The position numbers and the translations under genes were made by a program. 64,000 bases of DNA from Epiperipatus broadwayi (Eukaryota; Onychophora; Udeonychophora; Euonychophora; Peripatidae), in contig JAQFVV010000014.1 of NCBI GenBank assembly GCA_028023455.1, positions 3,413,336-3,477,335 of the forward strand, written 5' to 3'. Below are positions 1 through 12,489 of the stretch, in pieces. Position 1 is the stretch's first letter. Each line of letters opens with the position of its first letter. Under the pieces are notes generated by a model. That model did not search any database and was not told where the DNA came from. It saw only the letters and a program-made list of their open reading frames with translations.

Positions 1-799
1 GCAAATACAAGACAGATAGTAATGAGCGCGAGAGGTTTGCAGTCTCTCAATTTAATTTCAATACTGTTTGCACTTTATAAAATAAATATTATTTACATGG
101 ATAAGCACATAGGAAAACTGATTTTCTGGGTGTTAGTAAATTTTAGGACAATATTGAGGATGGCAAGTTCCATAGCTAAAGCTGACATATTAAAAAACTG
201 CTCACTTGGTGTTTGAATGTAAAATTACTTTTTAAGCAATTCTATCATTAATAATAATGGAGATTATTCAAACTTTTAGTTCAGAGATTCTTATGCATTC
301 ACCATATAATTAAAAAATCCAGTTCATGGATCTTTTAAATACCCATACATCATGTGGTCTGAAATCAATGATATAAACTTTGTGTTTAAGCATCATTGTT
401 TGATTGTATTTCCATTATATATGACTATATTCAAATTATCGATTCAGTAATCCCAATTTGTCGGATTCAATTAATCTAAATATTTGACATTGATTAGTAA
501 ATACACATTTACCTGTGTGACAAAACAAATAGCAATGAGGGTCAATTAAATAAATGGCATTACTGAAAGCTAAAAAAACCTCAAAATACTGTATCTATGA
601 GGATTAAACTTGTTATCTATCTGTAAGCCTTAAGCTTGATTACTAATCTAAATTTTTGATTACTGATCTAAATTTTTGACTATATAGTTAAAAACTATTG
701 ATTCACAGTAACCACTGTGAAATGCATTCATACATTCATAAATAGTTCATAAATATGTGTAATATGGAGAATAATAATAACCAGCAAGATTATAACTAT
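1..799. other. AT-rich intergenic sequence, nothing recognised
   Basis: Both strands contain frequent stops in all frames. I see no repeat family member, tRNA or coding similarity. The 64-codon open frame at 22-216 has no recognisable motif and is of the length expected by chance. Confidence 0.5.
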
Positions 800-1559
800 C
801 ACATGATCACCATTTCTTATGCTTGCATAAAACTGTTATTAAAACAGGCAAAAACTCACTATACATATTGCCACTCACTACAAGCTAGAGTAATCAATGG
901 ATGCCAAAAGGCTTGTGCATAAAATCCCCATGTACTGCCTATTCAACCAATATCCCCAGACTAATTTCTGGCTCATAGCCTTCGTCAGTGAGAAACCTTG
1001 GATCTGAGAGCACTGCACTTAGATTTTAGAATCTAATGCAATCCTCCAGCGGCCACCTTTTATCTCTACTTAACTACAAAACTATTAGTCTTAAACTGAA
1101 AACATTGTAATATTTTCAATCCAAGCTCATCAGCTTATATAGTCATATAGGTCTGAGCTCAATTCAGTACCCATATATTTTGTTGTCTTTGGTTCTTTAA
1201 TATCCATAGACACCAATATCCTATTAGGCAGGCCTATATGACTATATAAGCTGATGAGCTTAAATTGAAAATATTATGGTGTTTTCAATTTAAGACTCAT
1301 AGTTTAGTAGTTAAGTAGAGATAAAAGGTGGCTGCTGGAGGGTTGCATTAGATCCTAAAATCTAGGTGCAGTGCTCTCAGATCCAAGGCTCCTCACTAAC
1401 GAAGGCCCCAAACCAGAAATTAGTCTGGGGATATTGGATGAGTAGGCACTAGATGGAAATTTTATGCACAAGCCTTCTGGCATCAATGAGTGGCAATACG
1501 TATAGTGAGTTTTTGCCTGTTTTAATAAGATGATAAATACTTGTTCAGGAGATCATGTG
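800..1559. mobile_element. Foldback (palindromic) DNA element, family A, full-length copy
   Basis: Two long arms are inverted copies of each other. The inner perfect termini are TTAAAACAGGCAAAAACTCA at 839-858 and its reverse complement ending at 1525. The arms (about 839-1150 and 1232-1525) match base for base over long stretches, including the blocks around GCAGTGCTCTCAGATCCAAG and around the AATCAATGGATGCCAAAAGG region. A spacer of about 80 bp separates them. Shorter outer similarity (CACATGATCACC at 800-811, its inverse GGAGATCATGTG at 1548-1559) suggests the true ends lie outside the TTAAAACAGG motif. There is no coding capacity, so this is a non-autonomous element. Superfamily is not assignable: TA flanks both inner ends, but other copies do not clearly support a TA target duplication. 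Confidence 0.8.
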
Positions 1560-1561
1560 AC

Positions 1562-2999
1562 ACTAGAGATTTCTAACACAACATTTTCATTAAAGAAAGT
1601 TTTTTTTTCTTTCTACGACTGGAAATCGATCATTAAATTTTCAGATCTTGTGACCGCGATTCTATCACTACGATAAACTTCATAAGAATTCTCTATAGAG
1701 ATAGGGTGACAGACTCCGAGTTTAAGATTCACGGATCGTGCCCATCTTTGTTATTTCCTATCCTCGAACTTGTATGAACTCCCGAGCAATAAAACCATGT
1801 TTACTGCATAGATATAAAAGCGGATATATATTCATATCCACACAAGCATGTGTATGGAAATGGATTTCAAAGATTTTTTTTTTTACAGAACTTAAAAATA
1901 TGCTAATAGTAAATAAGAAATAAATAAAGATGAATTTCATTTGTTTACTTTCCTTTTTATGTACATTTTCAAACAAAAATATATTTTTTTCTTCTTTAAA
2001 TAATGGTAAAAAGTTTATTTTACTTAATTCTAAAATGTCTATGCAGCATTTTTTATATATATTTATTTATTTCTGGTTTTGTTTAAAAATACATGAAATA
2101 CAATATAATTTTATTTTCCTTCATATAAAAATTCAAATGTTAATTTTTTTTTTCAATAACACAATGAAATACAATATTTTAAATAAGAAGCTTCTTTCTC
2201 TGTCAGTTCTCTATCCTATGATAAATCAGGCTATTGACAACAAGTCTAATCTACCTATTCTCTGTTTTTTTCTTTGAACCCAGCGTCACTATTGTATGTG
2301 TTTTTTTTGTACACTTAATCAGAGTTTAATCAATAGCAGAGTTTGTTTTATTCTGTTGAATATTAACATAATAAAGAAAAAAAAACCCTATAAAATAAAG
2401 TTAAAAATCTAACTATGTTTAAGAAATTATCTAAAGAGTAATATTATTGTTTTTAAAGTTAAGATATTTCAGAGAGAAATGTTAGATTCTCTGTATAGTG
2501 TGAAGCTTTGTCTACATTGAACAGAGGCAGAGAAAGAGGAGACGTCACGCTTTTAGAACTGGGGTGCCTGAGATAAAGGATAGGTCAAGTATTGGTGAAG
2601 AGCTCTCAGGTGACCTTCTTTTTTCGGATTATAATAAGCCAGTGTCATAACACTACCTGGTAGATTCTCTTAACAAAAGAAAATTTCTTTGAAGTAGGTG
2701 AAAATCATAATAGTTTTGTTTTCATATATAAAAATAAGTGGACTCACAAACAGTAAATGGTATTAATAAAGCAAAATTTCAAATATATACAAGAAACTTT
2801 CGTCTGTTAAATAAGTTATGTGTTTAGGACTTTGTTTTGTTTTAAAGGTGATTGTCAAACAATAACTTCGTAACAATGAAATCAGCTATTTTCCAAGAAA
2901 ATGTTTATGTAAATTTTTTAATCAATTAATATAACATTTTAATCAAAACAAAATCTCAAACCCTCTTTTTTAAAAATTAAATTTAGAAAAACAAAAACA
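1562..2999. other. Intergenic sequence with two CpG-retaining patches
   Basis: Mostly poly-A/T-rich sequence. Two patches stand out by base composition: about 1610-1830 (many CG dinucleotides, for example ACCGCGATTC and GGATCGTGCCC) and about 2480-2660 (contains AGACGTCACG, a CRE-like site, and GC-richer flanks). No open frame with recognisable similarity is present. They may be old regulatory sequence or remains of an unrecognised repeat. Confidence 0.35.
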
Positions 3000-3286
3000 T
3001 ATATGTGGGCATGTATTTCGAATATAAGGAACGGAAAAAGCGGAGTATTTATGATTATCGGGAAATAACAATGAATATTTATTTTTAAAAATGCTTAACA
3101 TTTTAAAACAAATCCGGTTTATTTATGTTACTTGTAAAGACAATTCTTATATATAGTATTTAAATAGCAGTCACTTATAAACGACTATAGCCATTTCAAC
3201 TCCAAGGAAAGAGAAGACTGCTTTGAAAATTCGTTTTGCAATGACCATAAAAACCAATCTGTGAAACACAAATATGCCCACATATA
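3000..3286. mobile_element. Small MITE-like element with 13-bp perfect terminal inverted repeats
   Basis: TATATGTGGGCAT at 3000-3012 is matched exactly by its reverse complement ATGCCCACATATA at 3274-3286. ACA precedes the left end and follows the right end, a possible 3-bp target duplication. The interior is non-coding. It lies just 3' of the decayed RTE element on the minus strand. A 13-bp inverted match over about 290 bp could still be chance in AT-rich DNA, although the GTGGGC core makes this less likely. Confidence 0.35.
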
Positions 3287-3312
3287 ACATAATAGTCCAT
3301 TTTATTGTTTAG

Positions 3313-5310
3313 TCAATATTTTACGATACTATCTCTTAATTTTTTCAGTAGTAAACTTTTCTTTCTGAATAATTTAACACCATCTCTGATCGTAGTTCTC
3401 CAATATATTTTATTCTCTGCCATATCTTCCAAATAGAAGCAATCAATATTGTACTTCTTTAAAATGTCTTTGAAATAATCCTCATGAAAACTATGCTCAT
3501 TTTCTCCATAAAACACTCTTTTAAGAAGTCTTGCATTGTTTATTCAATTTACATATCCAGTCCAATGAAGGCATGACTTTACAGTAGTGGATTCTATATA
3601 CACAATAATTATATGTTGAATTATTTCTATCTAAACATTTAACAATTAATATTGGATTATTGAAATAGATAATTAATACTGCAATACTATCATTACAAAC
3701 TACCAGACAAACATTGAACTCTATAGTATCCCATCCAGAAAGTTAAAACATATTGATTAGTTTTATGATATTGCCATTGTATTTTTAAAATTTTATGAAA
3801 CATCCTTAAACGAATCTTTACTAATGCCTTCATATTGTTTGGATAAGTGTCCAAGTCTCATTTCCATACAGTAAATTAAGCAAAACCACAACTCTATATA
3901 CAGTTTTTTGATTAGAGTAGTTATATCCATGTGATGAAATATTCTATCTTTTAACTAGTTAAAAACAGAAGCACACTGGAGTCAGTGTTGTACGTCAACA
4001 TCTAAGTCCACCAAACTGGCTAACATTTTCAAGTTGAAAAGCATACAAGCTGATAGTTGTAAAGACTTTTTTCTATCACTGTCTGATAAAGAACTTTAGA
4101 TTTTTGAACATTAATTAATAAACCAAAGACTTGATATGTTGCATTCAAAAAATTAAGTACATTCTATAAATTATCTGTTGAAGTGCAAAAATAGCACCAT
4201 ATTAAGCCTACTAGAAGTCCAGAATCCAAAAAGATAAAATTTTCACTTTAATCAATTCAAATTTCAAAATTCCATCATCGAAACTGTCATTACATCTTGA
4301 TCACTGGTCCATTAATCTATCTATAAATAGTTCCAAAGATAATTGTTATAAAAATTGGAAACAGTGTTGTGCCAAGTTTACATACTTAGTTAATACCAGT
4401 TTTTATTGCAAATGTCTCTGACATTCCATCTGTAGTAAAATACTTCCTTTCATTCCATCCTGTAGAAACTATATAAGAGGAATAAATTTTGATAGACAAT
4501 AAACTAAGGCATTATATAAATGACTGATTTGGTCTTGACATTTTTCTTGCATTTTTTTTGGCAACAAAAATGATACTCATAATGCTTCATTTTTTAAAAT
4601 CACAATGAATCTCTGATAACCATTCATTTATGACTGAAATCTACCTATTCAACAAAATTCTTAAAAGTGTATTTGCTAAAGTGAATAATAATGATATTCC
4701 ACAGTAATTATGATAATTTTATCTATTCCATTTAAAGCATGAGACAATACAATCTCATGGATCCATGTAATCCATAAAACTTCCAATATTTTTAAAACTA
4801 ACATAACACCAACATTTTTAAAGATTACAAAGTGCTATTTTGGCTTCACTAAGCATAATGTTTTTGTTCAAATCTAAATCAGTAGATAAAATGAATATAT
4901 CAATTAAAAATCACCATCTCAATACTTGTATCATTATTCAAAATATTATCAAAATACTCCTTCCACCTATTGAAAATATCATTGTCATCATATAACAGAA
5001 GGCCATTGTTAAATTTAGTCAAATTGTGATTCATTTCTCAAGTCCATATGTTGTCTTTAGAGCATAAAAAATATCTAGAGTGGCCAAGATGAGTGAATAT
5101 TGATGTCTTGTTTTAATTTTAATCTATCAATCATTTGTAAATCTTATCAAATCTCTATATTTATTATGAAGTTCCACATTTAATTTAGTATTCTGCCAAG
5201 CATAAATGGCTAATATTTCTATTTAATCAAATTACTACTAATAATATCATTATCAGAAAAAACACATGATTTTTCTTTTTAATAAATCAAAGAATAGATT
5301 TACTTGTACT
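3313..5310 (-). pseudogene. Decayed RTE-clade non-LTR retrotransposon (RT to C-terminus)
   Basis: On the minus strand, fragments of an RTE-type polyprotein can be read through many stops and frameshifts. Near 4960 the block RWKEYFDNIL is typical of the linker between endonuclease and reverse transcriptase. Near 3850-3870 the encoded MRLGHLSK segment corresponds to the conserved region C-terminal of the RT. The C-terminal 67 codons at 3516-3313 (YFKDILKKYNIDCF ... IYWRTTIRDGVKLF) resemble the C-terminal domain of RTE elements, where a W-R pair is followed by I-x-x-G. The endonuclease is missing, so the copy is 5'-truncated. Divergence is high, so it is older than the RTE at 45.5-48.3 kb and may belong to a different subfamily. 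It cannot be active. Confidence 0.6.
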
Positions 5311-7022
5311 CATAACACATTCCTTAAAAGAAGTTCATTTCTAAGTAATATGACAAAACTGGAGGTCCAAATTAGAAATTTTAGTACTTAACAGCTGTTG
5401 AAATTTAGTATGTACAACTCAAAATTTTTAATCGGATAATTGGTCTATAGCCATTTTAGTTAATTGCTAATATTAAGTATTATTAGTGTCTGGCTGTTTA
5501 AATGATGTTTAGGTACTGTCTTATTTTATTTTCCAAATGTTTGATTCACAGATTTAATATTACTATAAGATATAAATAATGACCTCATGAAAAAGTGTGA
5601 TGATTAATATATATATATAATTTGCATAATAATAATGTATACTATTTTTATATCATAATGGAAAACAAAAAATAATTTTGCTCAGCAGAATTAGGGTTAT
5701 TAGCAATTTCAATGCACACTATAGTTATAGTTATATAATATTATCAAAACTGGAAATAAAATCCATTATACTATTCTTTCTTATAAATTATAAAAAATAA
5801 TAAAAATCATATTCATCAGCTATATAAATATACATTAATAATAATTATACATAAAAAGCCTTTTTCAGCACATGGTTTCATGCCCTTTTCAATGTTAATA
5901 ATCTATTTTAACTTATCATTTATTGCAGATAGAATGCCATCTAGTGTTCTATAATGGAAATAAAATAACAATTACAAAATAAAATATCAGTAAAATAGAA
6001 TAAAATGCTTACACAGAGTTCCAATATGACTTTGAAGAATTGACTATATAACATAAAAATATACAGAATAAATAATATATACATTATACAACTTTATGTA
6101 TATGATATAATTTTCCATATATTTTTGACCAGTTGCTAACTAAGTTTATTGAAGTTTGTAAATAGTCTTACAATTATTTAAGTTATGTTTAATGTCACAT
6201 TTCATACATTTGTTTTCTTTTTGATCTTTAATGTAATTTAAAGATTAAATATTTTTTGTAACATCTATTTTACATCCATATGTTAAGTAATGAATATATA
6301 AAGAAGATTTATCACCTCATCTATTAATTGCAGTATGTTCATTGTTTCTTACCTTTAACTATTTCCCAAATCATATTGCAAAGATCACATTTAATTTTAT
6401 ATACTATTCCTTTTTTATATAATTTCTTAATTTATAATTACTTATTAATTTATTCAGACTGCTTATCAAAATAATTTTTGTTATTTATTAAAATATAAAT
6501 TTGGGATATGAAAGTTTGATCCATTTCTTATTTGAATTATTGTTACTATCTCATTATAATCATTTTGCTTAGAGGTCTTATCTACTATAGATTTCTTAGA
6601 ATTAAAAAAATATTTTAAATAGTTTTAGGATTGTATCCAAAATCTTTATATAATTTAATAAATTGATTCTTTTGTAAATAAGCTATATTATTATTTGTAT
6701 TATATTTATCATTTCTATATTTAAAATTTTTAATAACTGCCACTTTTTATACTATTTTTCATTAATTTCATTTTTATATAGGAGTATGTCAATAAAGCAA
6801 ACACTAAGACATTTTATAAGCATATAAAAACTGTAAAACCTTAATTACAATATCAAAAGACAGAATTAAAATATGTTAAAATAATATAAATTCCATGATA
6901 TCCCTATTAAAACTTTAATCAGATACTATTAAAAAAAATCTGATTTCATTCGCATAAAACTAAATGCACAAAACAAATACAAAAATAGCAATTAAACTTT
7001 TTGTATGTCTATGTCCTAACTA
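5311..7022. other. AT-rich intergenic sequence, nothing recognised
   Basis: Very AT-rich, with (TA)n stretches and homopolymeric A/T runs. No repeat family, tRNA-like or coding signal was found on either strand. Confidence 0.5.
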
Positions 7023-7100
7023 CTTTTTTTTATATATCAAAGCAAACCCAGACCAGCTGCTTGGAAGGCAGCTATGCTAACCACTAGGCCACCAACACAA
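7023..7100 (-). mobile_element. tRNA-derived SINE, family A (copy 1)
   Basis: Read on the minus strand: box A TGGCCTAGTGGTTAGC (7076-7091), then an anticodon-arm-like stem GCTGC-CTTCCAA-GCAGC (7056-7072), then a box-B-like GGGTTTGCTTTGA, then a TA-rich and A-rich tail. The acceptor stem is absent and box B lacks the usual second C-cluster, so this is a SINE head and not a working tRNA gene. It shares its layout and the TTTGAYATAT tail with three other copies in the window. Confidence 0.6.
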
Positions 7101-7954
7101 GTACATATTAAAATAAAATATTAAAAAAAAAATAGCAAATTTTATACATTCACTTAGCACCTTATGTACAAAAAGTCTTTATAAAAGAATTTAACATACC
7201 AATTGTCATTAGTTTGTATTAATTACTTCAGTTAATTATGAATTATTCACTATAACAATTTTAAAAAAATCAAATTTAAAAAAAATTTTTTTTAACCCAT
7301 TTGGTAAAGAGTGCCATTTGTATAACTACTGATATTAGAGAATATTAACATCATGAAAAATAGAATGGCAATATTCACCCAAAGGCAGATTTATTCATTA
7401 CCAAAGTAAAATCAAACTTAGAAAATATAGTAATCACATGGAATTATAATAATTAAAACATATACCTTACTTAAATTTTATTCATTATAGTACTAAAATT
7501 GAATTTCTGATACTGAAGATAAAGATTTTCATCATGAATGTAAACAATCTCAAGTAAAATATATGTAAATTTTATTTTGCATGTAATTACAAATAAAGTG
7601 CGACTAGATGTATAATCAAAGTTCATTAAATATAGATTGAAAATATGTAAAATAAAAAACAGTATTTTATTCAATAATTCATAATGATAAAAATCATTTT
7701 CTCCCAGGCAAAAATGCTTCATTGCAAGTAAAAACAATATTGGCAAAAAAAAAAAAAAAGAAAAATTTAACCATTTATTCTATTAAAATTACAACAATCA
7801 TATGTATACTTCCATTTATTGATTTAATTTTTATTACACTATACTGAATTGTAATTAAAAAAAAGTTGAACCAATGATTTTTAAATGTTTTTAAATTTTA
7901 TTCATAAGGTAATTAACAAAAATAAATAAAAAAACTGATAACCTAAGTGCACCC
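7101..7954. other. AT-rich intergenic sequence, nothing recognised
   Basis: Poly-A and poly-T rich. The 91-codon minus-strand open frame at 7471-7746 has low-complexity composition and no recognised motif, and I do not treat it as a gene. Confidence 0.5.
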
Positions 7955-8415
7955 ACCAACTCATTATACAGAGGCAAACCTCTCCATACAGTAGCAACAT
8001 TCAGTGCAAGCCAGAGTAATCAATGGATGCAGGAAGATTTGTGCATAAAATCCCTATTTAATGCCTACTCGTCCAATATCCCAGACTAGTTTCTAGCTTG
8101 TGGCTTTTATCAGTGAGGAGCCTTGGATCTGAGAGTACTGCACCTAGATCTTAGGATCTCTAACTATAAAGCTTTGAGTCCAAAATGAAAACAGAATAAT
8201 GTTTTCAATTCAAGCTCATTAGCTTGTATAGTTGTATAGATTTGAACCCAGTTCAGCATCCATATACTTTGGTGTCTTTAGTTCTTTAATAACCACAGTC
8301 ACCATAATCCTATTGGGCAGGATTGGTATTAAACCACTAAATATAACATGATCACCATTCTTTATGCTTATACAAGCCATTTACACAGAGGCAAAACTCA
8401 TTGTACATGATACTT
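7955..8415 (+). mobile_element. Foldback element family A, left arm plus loop only
   Basis: The sequence follows the left arm of the full-length copy at 800-1559: GCAAGCCAGAGTAATCAATG, the CCCAGACTAG block, GGATCTGAGAGTACTGCACC, then the loop with TTGGTGTCTTTAGTTCTTTA. The right arm is missing or replaced. The far end again carries ACATGATCACC and a GAGGCAAAACTCA motif, showing the outer sequence belongs to the family. It differs from the full copy by scattered substitutions and a missing segment after GATCTTAGGATCT. Confidence 0.7.
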
Positions 8416-9482
8416 ATACACAGATAAATGTTTTTTTTAGAAATTAATAATATATTTAGTCACATGTTTATTTTTTAATAATCACTTTCTTTCAATTATA
8501 AAATATTTAATGTTTATTGTATATTTTAAATCTGGAGTGATACTTTTATCATAGAAAAGCATTATAATTGGTTGTGTTTTTAAATTCAAGATTCTTGATT
8601 TTAAAACAATTAACTTCATGATTTAGGATAAAAGTCTATATTTAAATAATGAGTATTATCATATAAAATTACCCAAAACATTTATAAATAAAACACAGTA
8701 AAACTAATGTAATGATTAAATAGACAGAATAAGCAAATTCAGAGAGATGCAAAAATCTGGATCTATAGATAACTCTTAATAAATGTACTATATATAAAGT
8801 TTTATGTAAATAATTTTTCAAATTAATAGCTAAATAAAGTGAGACAAATACATTTTATATATTTTTAATAAAAGAATGTCAAGGATAAGAAGATATGACT
8901 ACCATCTTTGTGAATTTATCTATTGCTAATTTAGATTTATATTGGGGCTGAAGCACAGAAATGATTAATTTATATATAGAGGAAAAAAACAAACAAATTA
9001 TTAATGGCTCAAGATCTTTGAATTACTATTTATAAATAGAAATCTTCATTCACCACATATATTTGGTTCCAGAAAAATAGTCTGATAAGTGAATTAGTGA
9101 TAAATAGGTATAGACTTATCAAAGAAAATATTTCCCCTTATCTCTGCAATCCAGTAGTTTTATAAATTCGCAGTTTGAAAAATATAATAATAAAATAATT
9201 AAAATTTAGAGACATGATTCATAAATTTCATTTCTGATTTTGAATACATGAGTGATATCATAATTTAGCTATGCACAATGTGCAATCATTCACTCTCTTA
9301 ATGTATTCCTATCAGTCTTTTTCAAATATCATCATTACATTTTATTGTAAATTATTTTTGTCTTAATTTGTATATTTTAAAAGTTATATGTATATATGCA
9401 TTAAACATGTTTATTAAGTAAGTGTTGCTATTAATCATGATATCAAGTATCCAAAGAAAAGCTTGGAATCAAATGTAATGGA
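8416..9482. other. AT-rich intergenic sequence, nothing recognised
   Basis: No coding or structural signal identified. The copy of foldback family A starts immediately downstream. Confidence 0.5.
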
Positions 9483-9698
9483 TTAAAACAGGCAAAACTC
9501 TCTATACATGTTGCCACTCAGTGCAAGCCAGAGTAATCAATGGATGCTAGAAGGCTTGTGCATAAAATCCCCATCTAGTGTCCACTCATCCACTATCCCC
9601 AGACTAGTTTCTGGCTTGTGGCCTTCATGATCTAGGTGCAGTGCTCTCAGATCCAAGGCTCCTCACTGACGGCGTATAGAGAGTTTTGCCTGTTTTAA
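9483..9698 (+). mobile_element. Foldback element family A, internally deleted short copy
   Basis: Starts TTAAAACAGGCAAAACTCTC and ends with the inverse. The left arm is intact for about 150 bp, then jumps at GGCCTTCAT directly into the right arm at GATCTAGGTGCAGTGCTCTC, and jumps again after CTCACTGAC to the right terminus. This is a classic internally deleted derivative. The flanks TAATGGA (9476-9482) and TAATGGT (just after the right terminus) are near-identical and could be a target duplication of 6-7 bp. Confidence 0.75.
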
Positions 9699-12129
9699 TA
9701 ATGGTTATGAGCAAGCATAGGAAGGGGTGATCATGTGAAATATAATGGATATGAAAGATGTACTGTATTTTATGACATTTAATTAGGACTGGAGACAATA
9801 AAAGGGGCTATTTATTTTTGTATACTTATATTTTTCTAATACATTTTCATGGAATTTGTAGTCATTTATAAACTAATATGACATCTAATATATTAAAATC
9901 TTAACAATATATGTTTATTTATATAAAAAATAATTATAAATAAAATCACTTTAAATTTAGAAGATACAAATTAAAGTCATTCATAATATTGCTTTACTTG
10001 TAATAAAAAGATTAAAATAATTTTTAAAAAAACCATATCTTTTAACAAAATACAAGAGATAAAGAGTTTATTACATTCTTAAAAAAATTGTATTTTAATG
10101 ACTAGAAAGATTCATTGTTAATTAATTTTAAAATTTATATATAAATACTATAATGCAAAATGTATAACTATTATAATAAACTAAAATCAAAATTTTATCT
10201 TCATAAATATGAAAAAAATGGATAATGTATTTATTTTTGTGATCATTTAACAATATAATAAATAAGAACCACTATATCATAGCTTTATCAAACTTAATAT
10301 TAGCATAGTGATTAAATATTAAACAAACAAATTAGACCACAGTAAAATAAATATGTAGGTATAAAACTTTCACTCTGTAAATATTACAATAGATGCTGAA
10401 TTATCAATGTCTAAGTATAATGGAAAACTATTGGTGTATTGGTTAGTATATTCATTTATATCCCCATAACCTAGAGTTCAAATTCAAGTACAATATAGTA
10501 CTGCAAGAACTATATAAATCTAAAAAAATGAAGCATATAATTTATTGATTTTAAAATGTAGAATGCTAAATAAACAATTAAGAATTTTATGGGCATAAAT
10601 ATTTCTAAAAGTTAACACTCAATTTTTTATAGTTCAGACACATGCCTACATACATTGGAAGAATCATGTCAATTGGTTTTACAATTCATATCAAATAAAG
10701 CATATCTCTGATTAGACAAACCAATTTTTCCAAGTGTTACTTTTCAGATAGATAATGTTTTTCCCCAAGTAGACAACCCATATATTATTTAGCCATTTTA
10801 GTTGTTGGAAAAATAAAATTCTAGACAAAATGCGTCAGTAAAATTCACCGAGTGTTAATTTGCTGATTGTAATAATAAAAAAAAACAACACTATTACATT
10901 AATATTAAATTGTTACATTTTTATTTATAACTGTCAAATCTCACTCCACTTACAACTTTGACACCATCCACCTCAGATAAATACAATAATGATTATTACT
11001 AATCATTTACTAAACTAGAGATTGTCTAGTACAGATATAAACTTTAAACCTCAGTTAAAGATTAATATATATGATTTTTTAATTTTAAACATACACACAC
11101 ACACATAGAGTTATTCACCTTTCTCTTTCCCATGTGTAATATCTTTATAGATATTAAACAACCTCCATACTTCCACCTTCTTATATTCATATAAATAAAG
11201 ATACAATAAAAGACAATAATATCACAATTTAATAATATTACTTGACTTCTCATATGCTTACTCATAAGCTTTAATGAATAATTATCATTTTACAGCTCTA
11301 ATTAATAGGCACCACATAGTACAGGACTATAAAATCTCATTTCCGGATTGGCAGATTTCTGAATTTGCCTTCCTTAGTGAAGAGTAGAATTCAAAACCAG
11401 AACAAATGCATTTATGCAATTAGAAGTCACATTTTAATCCTCCATATTCTTCAAGTTATTGTCTAAAATTAGAAACCCTAAGACTTCATATCAAGGTTAA
11501 CTTACTTGCATAACCATATATATTTTACTCTAGAATATAGCTTTTGAAGCACATGAATAAGCATGTGAGATCATGCCCTTCCTAGATAAATAGTGGTGTT
11601 GGGGGGGGGGATAAAGTTAGAACTGATGTTTAGAAGTCTATAAAATTGACTTGGTAACAGATCTGTTCAACTTTGCAAATGAGTTAGCCTAGATTTAAAA
11701 CTTTAGTTTTGTTCTTAAAATTTAAAGTTATGAGAGCATTAGTTCCAGATTTATAGCACTGTACCATTTAGTGTTCATTGACTACTTAATCTTACAGTAG
11801 ATGGTTCTAGAATAGGGTGAAGATAACTGCCTTTGGAATATTACAATTTTTTTATTAATAATAAAGGGATTATGTGCACAGATGGATAATAAGATACATT
11901 TTTCATTAATGTATCTTAATGATGTAAGGGCTCATTTGAATTTATAAACTAGCTCTAAAATTGAAATATTAGAATAAATCATGTTAAGAGAGTGGCAAAC
12001 AATGGTAAACTCACTGATTTCCAAAATAAATTTATTACTCAGAATTTTATGTAAATATTTGATGAATTTACATTATTGCTAAGTAAACATTTTAACTAGC
12101 AAATCTATTTCACCTATTACAGTTATGAC
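9699..12129. other. AT-rich intergenic sequence with one SINE-like segment
   Basis: No gene seen. A G10 run lies at 11601-11610 and a short (CA)n tract at about 11092-11105. The tRNA-like segment at 10425-10540 is listed separately. The right outer end of the 9.5-kb foldback copy continues a little way past 9698 (TGATCATGTGA near 9730). Confidence 0.45.
10425..10540 (+). mobile_element. tRNA-derived SINE-like segment, family C
   Basis: TTGGTGTATTGGTTAGT (from 10431) resembles box A and GAGTTCAAATTC (10474-10485) resembles box B, with tRNA-like spacing. A similar arrangement occurs near 42.8 kb. The acceptor stem and anticodon stem are not preserved. Short, diverged and therefore tentative. 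Confidence 0.35.
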
Positions 12130-12250
12130 AATCTTGCATAAGCCAGGAAATCAACATATGCTGGATGGCAGTGCTTAGTAATTTCCTTTCCAGTACTATC
12201 CTACTTATATCACCAGATTACTTTCTGATTTATGGCTTTCATTAATGGGG
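12130..12250 (+). mobile_element. Ancient fragment of foldback family A
   Basis: The stretch CAGATTACTTTCTGATTTAT followed by GGCTTTCATTAATGGGG aligns with the family-A segment CAGACTAGTTTCTGGCTTGT followed by GGCCTTCATCAGTGAGG, and upstream AGCCAGGAAATCAACATATG aligns with AGCCAGAGTAATCAATGG. Similarity is weak and the ends are lost. Confidence 0.4.
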
Positions 12251-12489
12251 AAATTTTATTTGGAAAAACCGAAATACTAGAAATAGATTTATTACTTAAA
12301 CATAATGTTCATGTTGTGTTTTTGGGTAATACTTAAGTATTTATTTATAAATACATATTTTTAGAATTTATAATTAGCATTCATTTTATATTTCAAACTT
12401 TTGCTGCAGATACTAGACAGACTGTACCAAACTTTCCTAAAAATTATTTAAGTAAATGAAGTTTCTGTAGTTAGGCAAATATTATAGTT

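Noticed and set aside
1930-2277. 115-codon plus-strand Phe-rich open frame
   Set aside because: Phe/Ile/Leu/Asn-rich translation of T-rich DNA with no recognisable motif.
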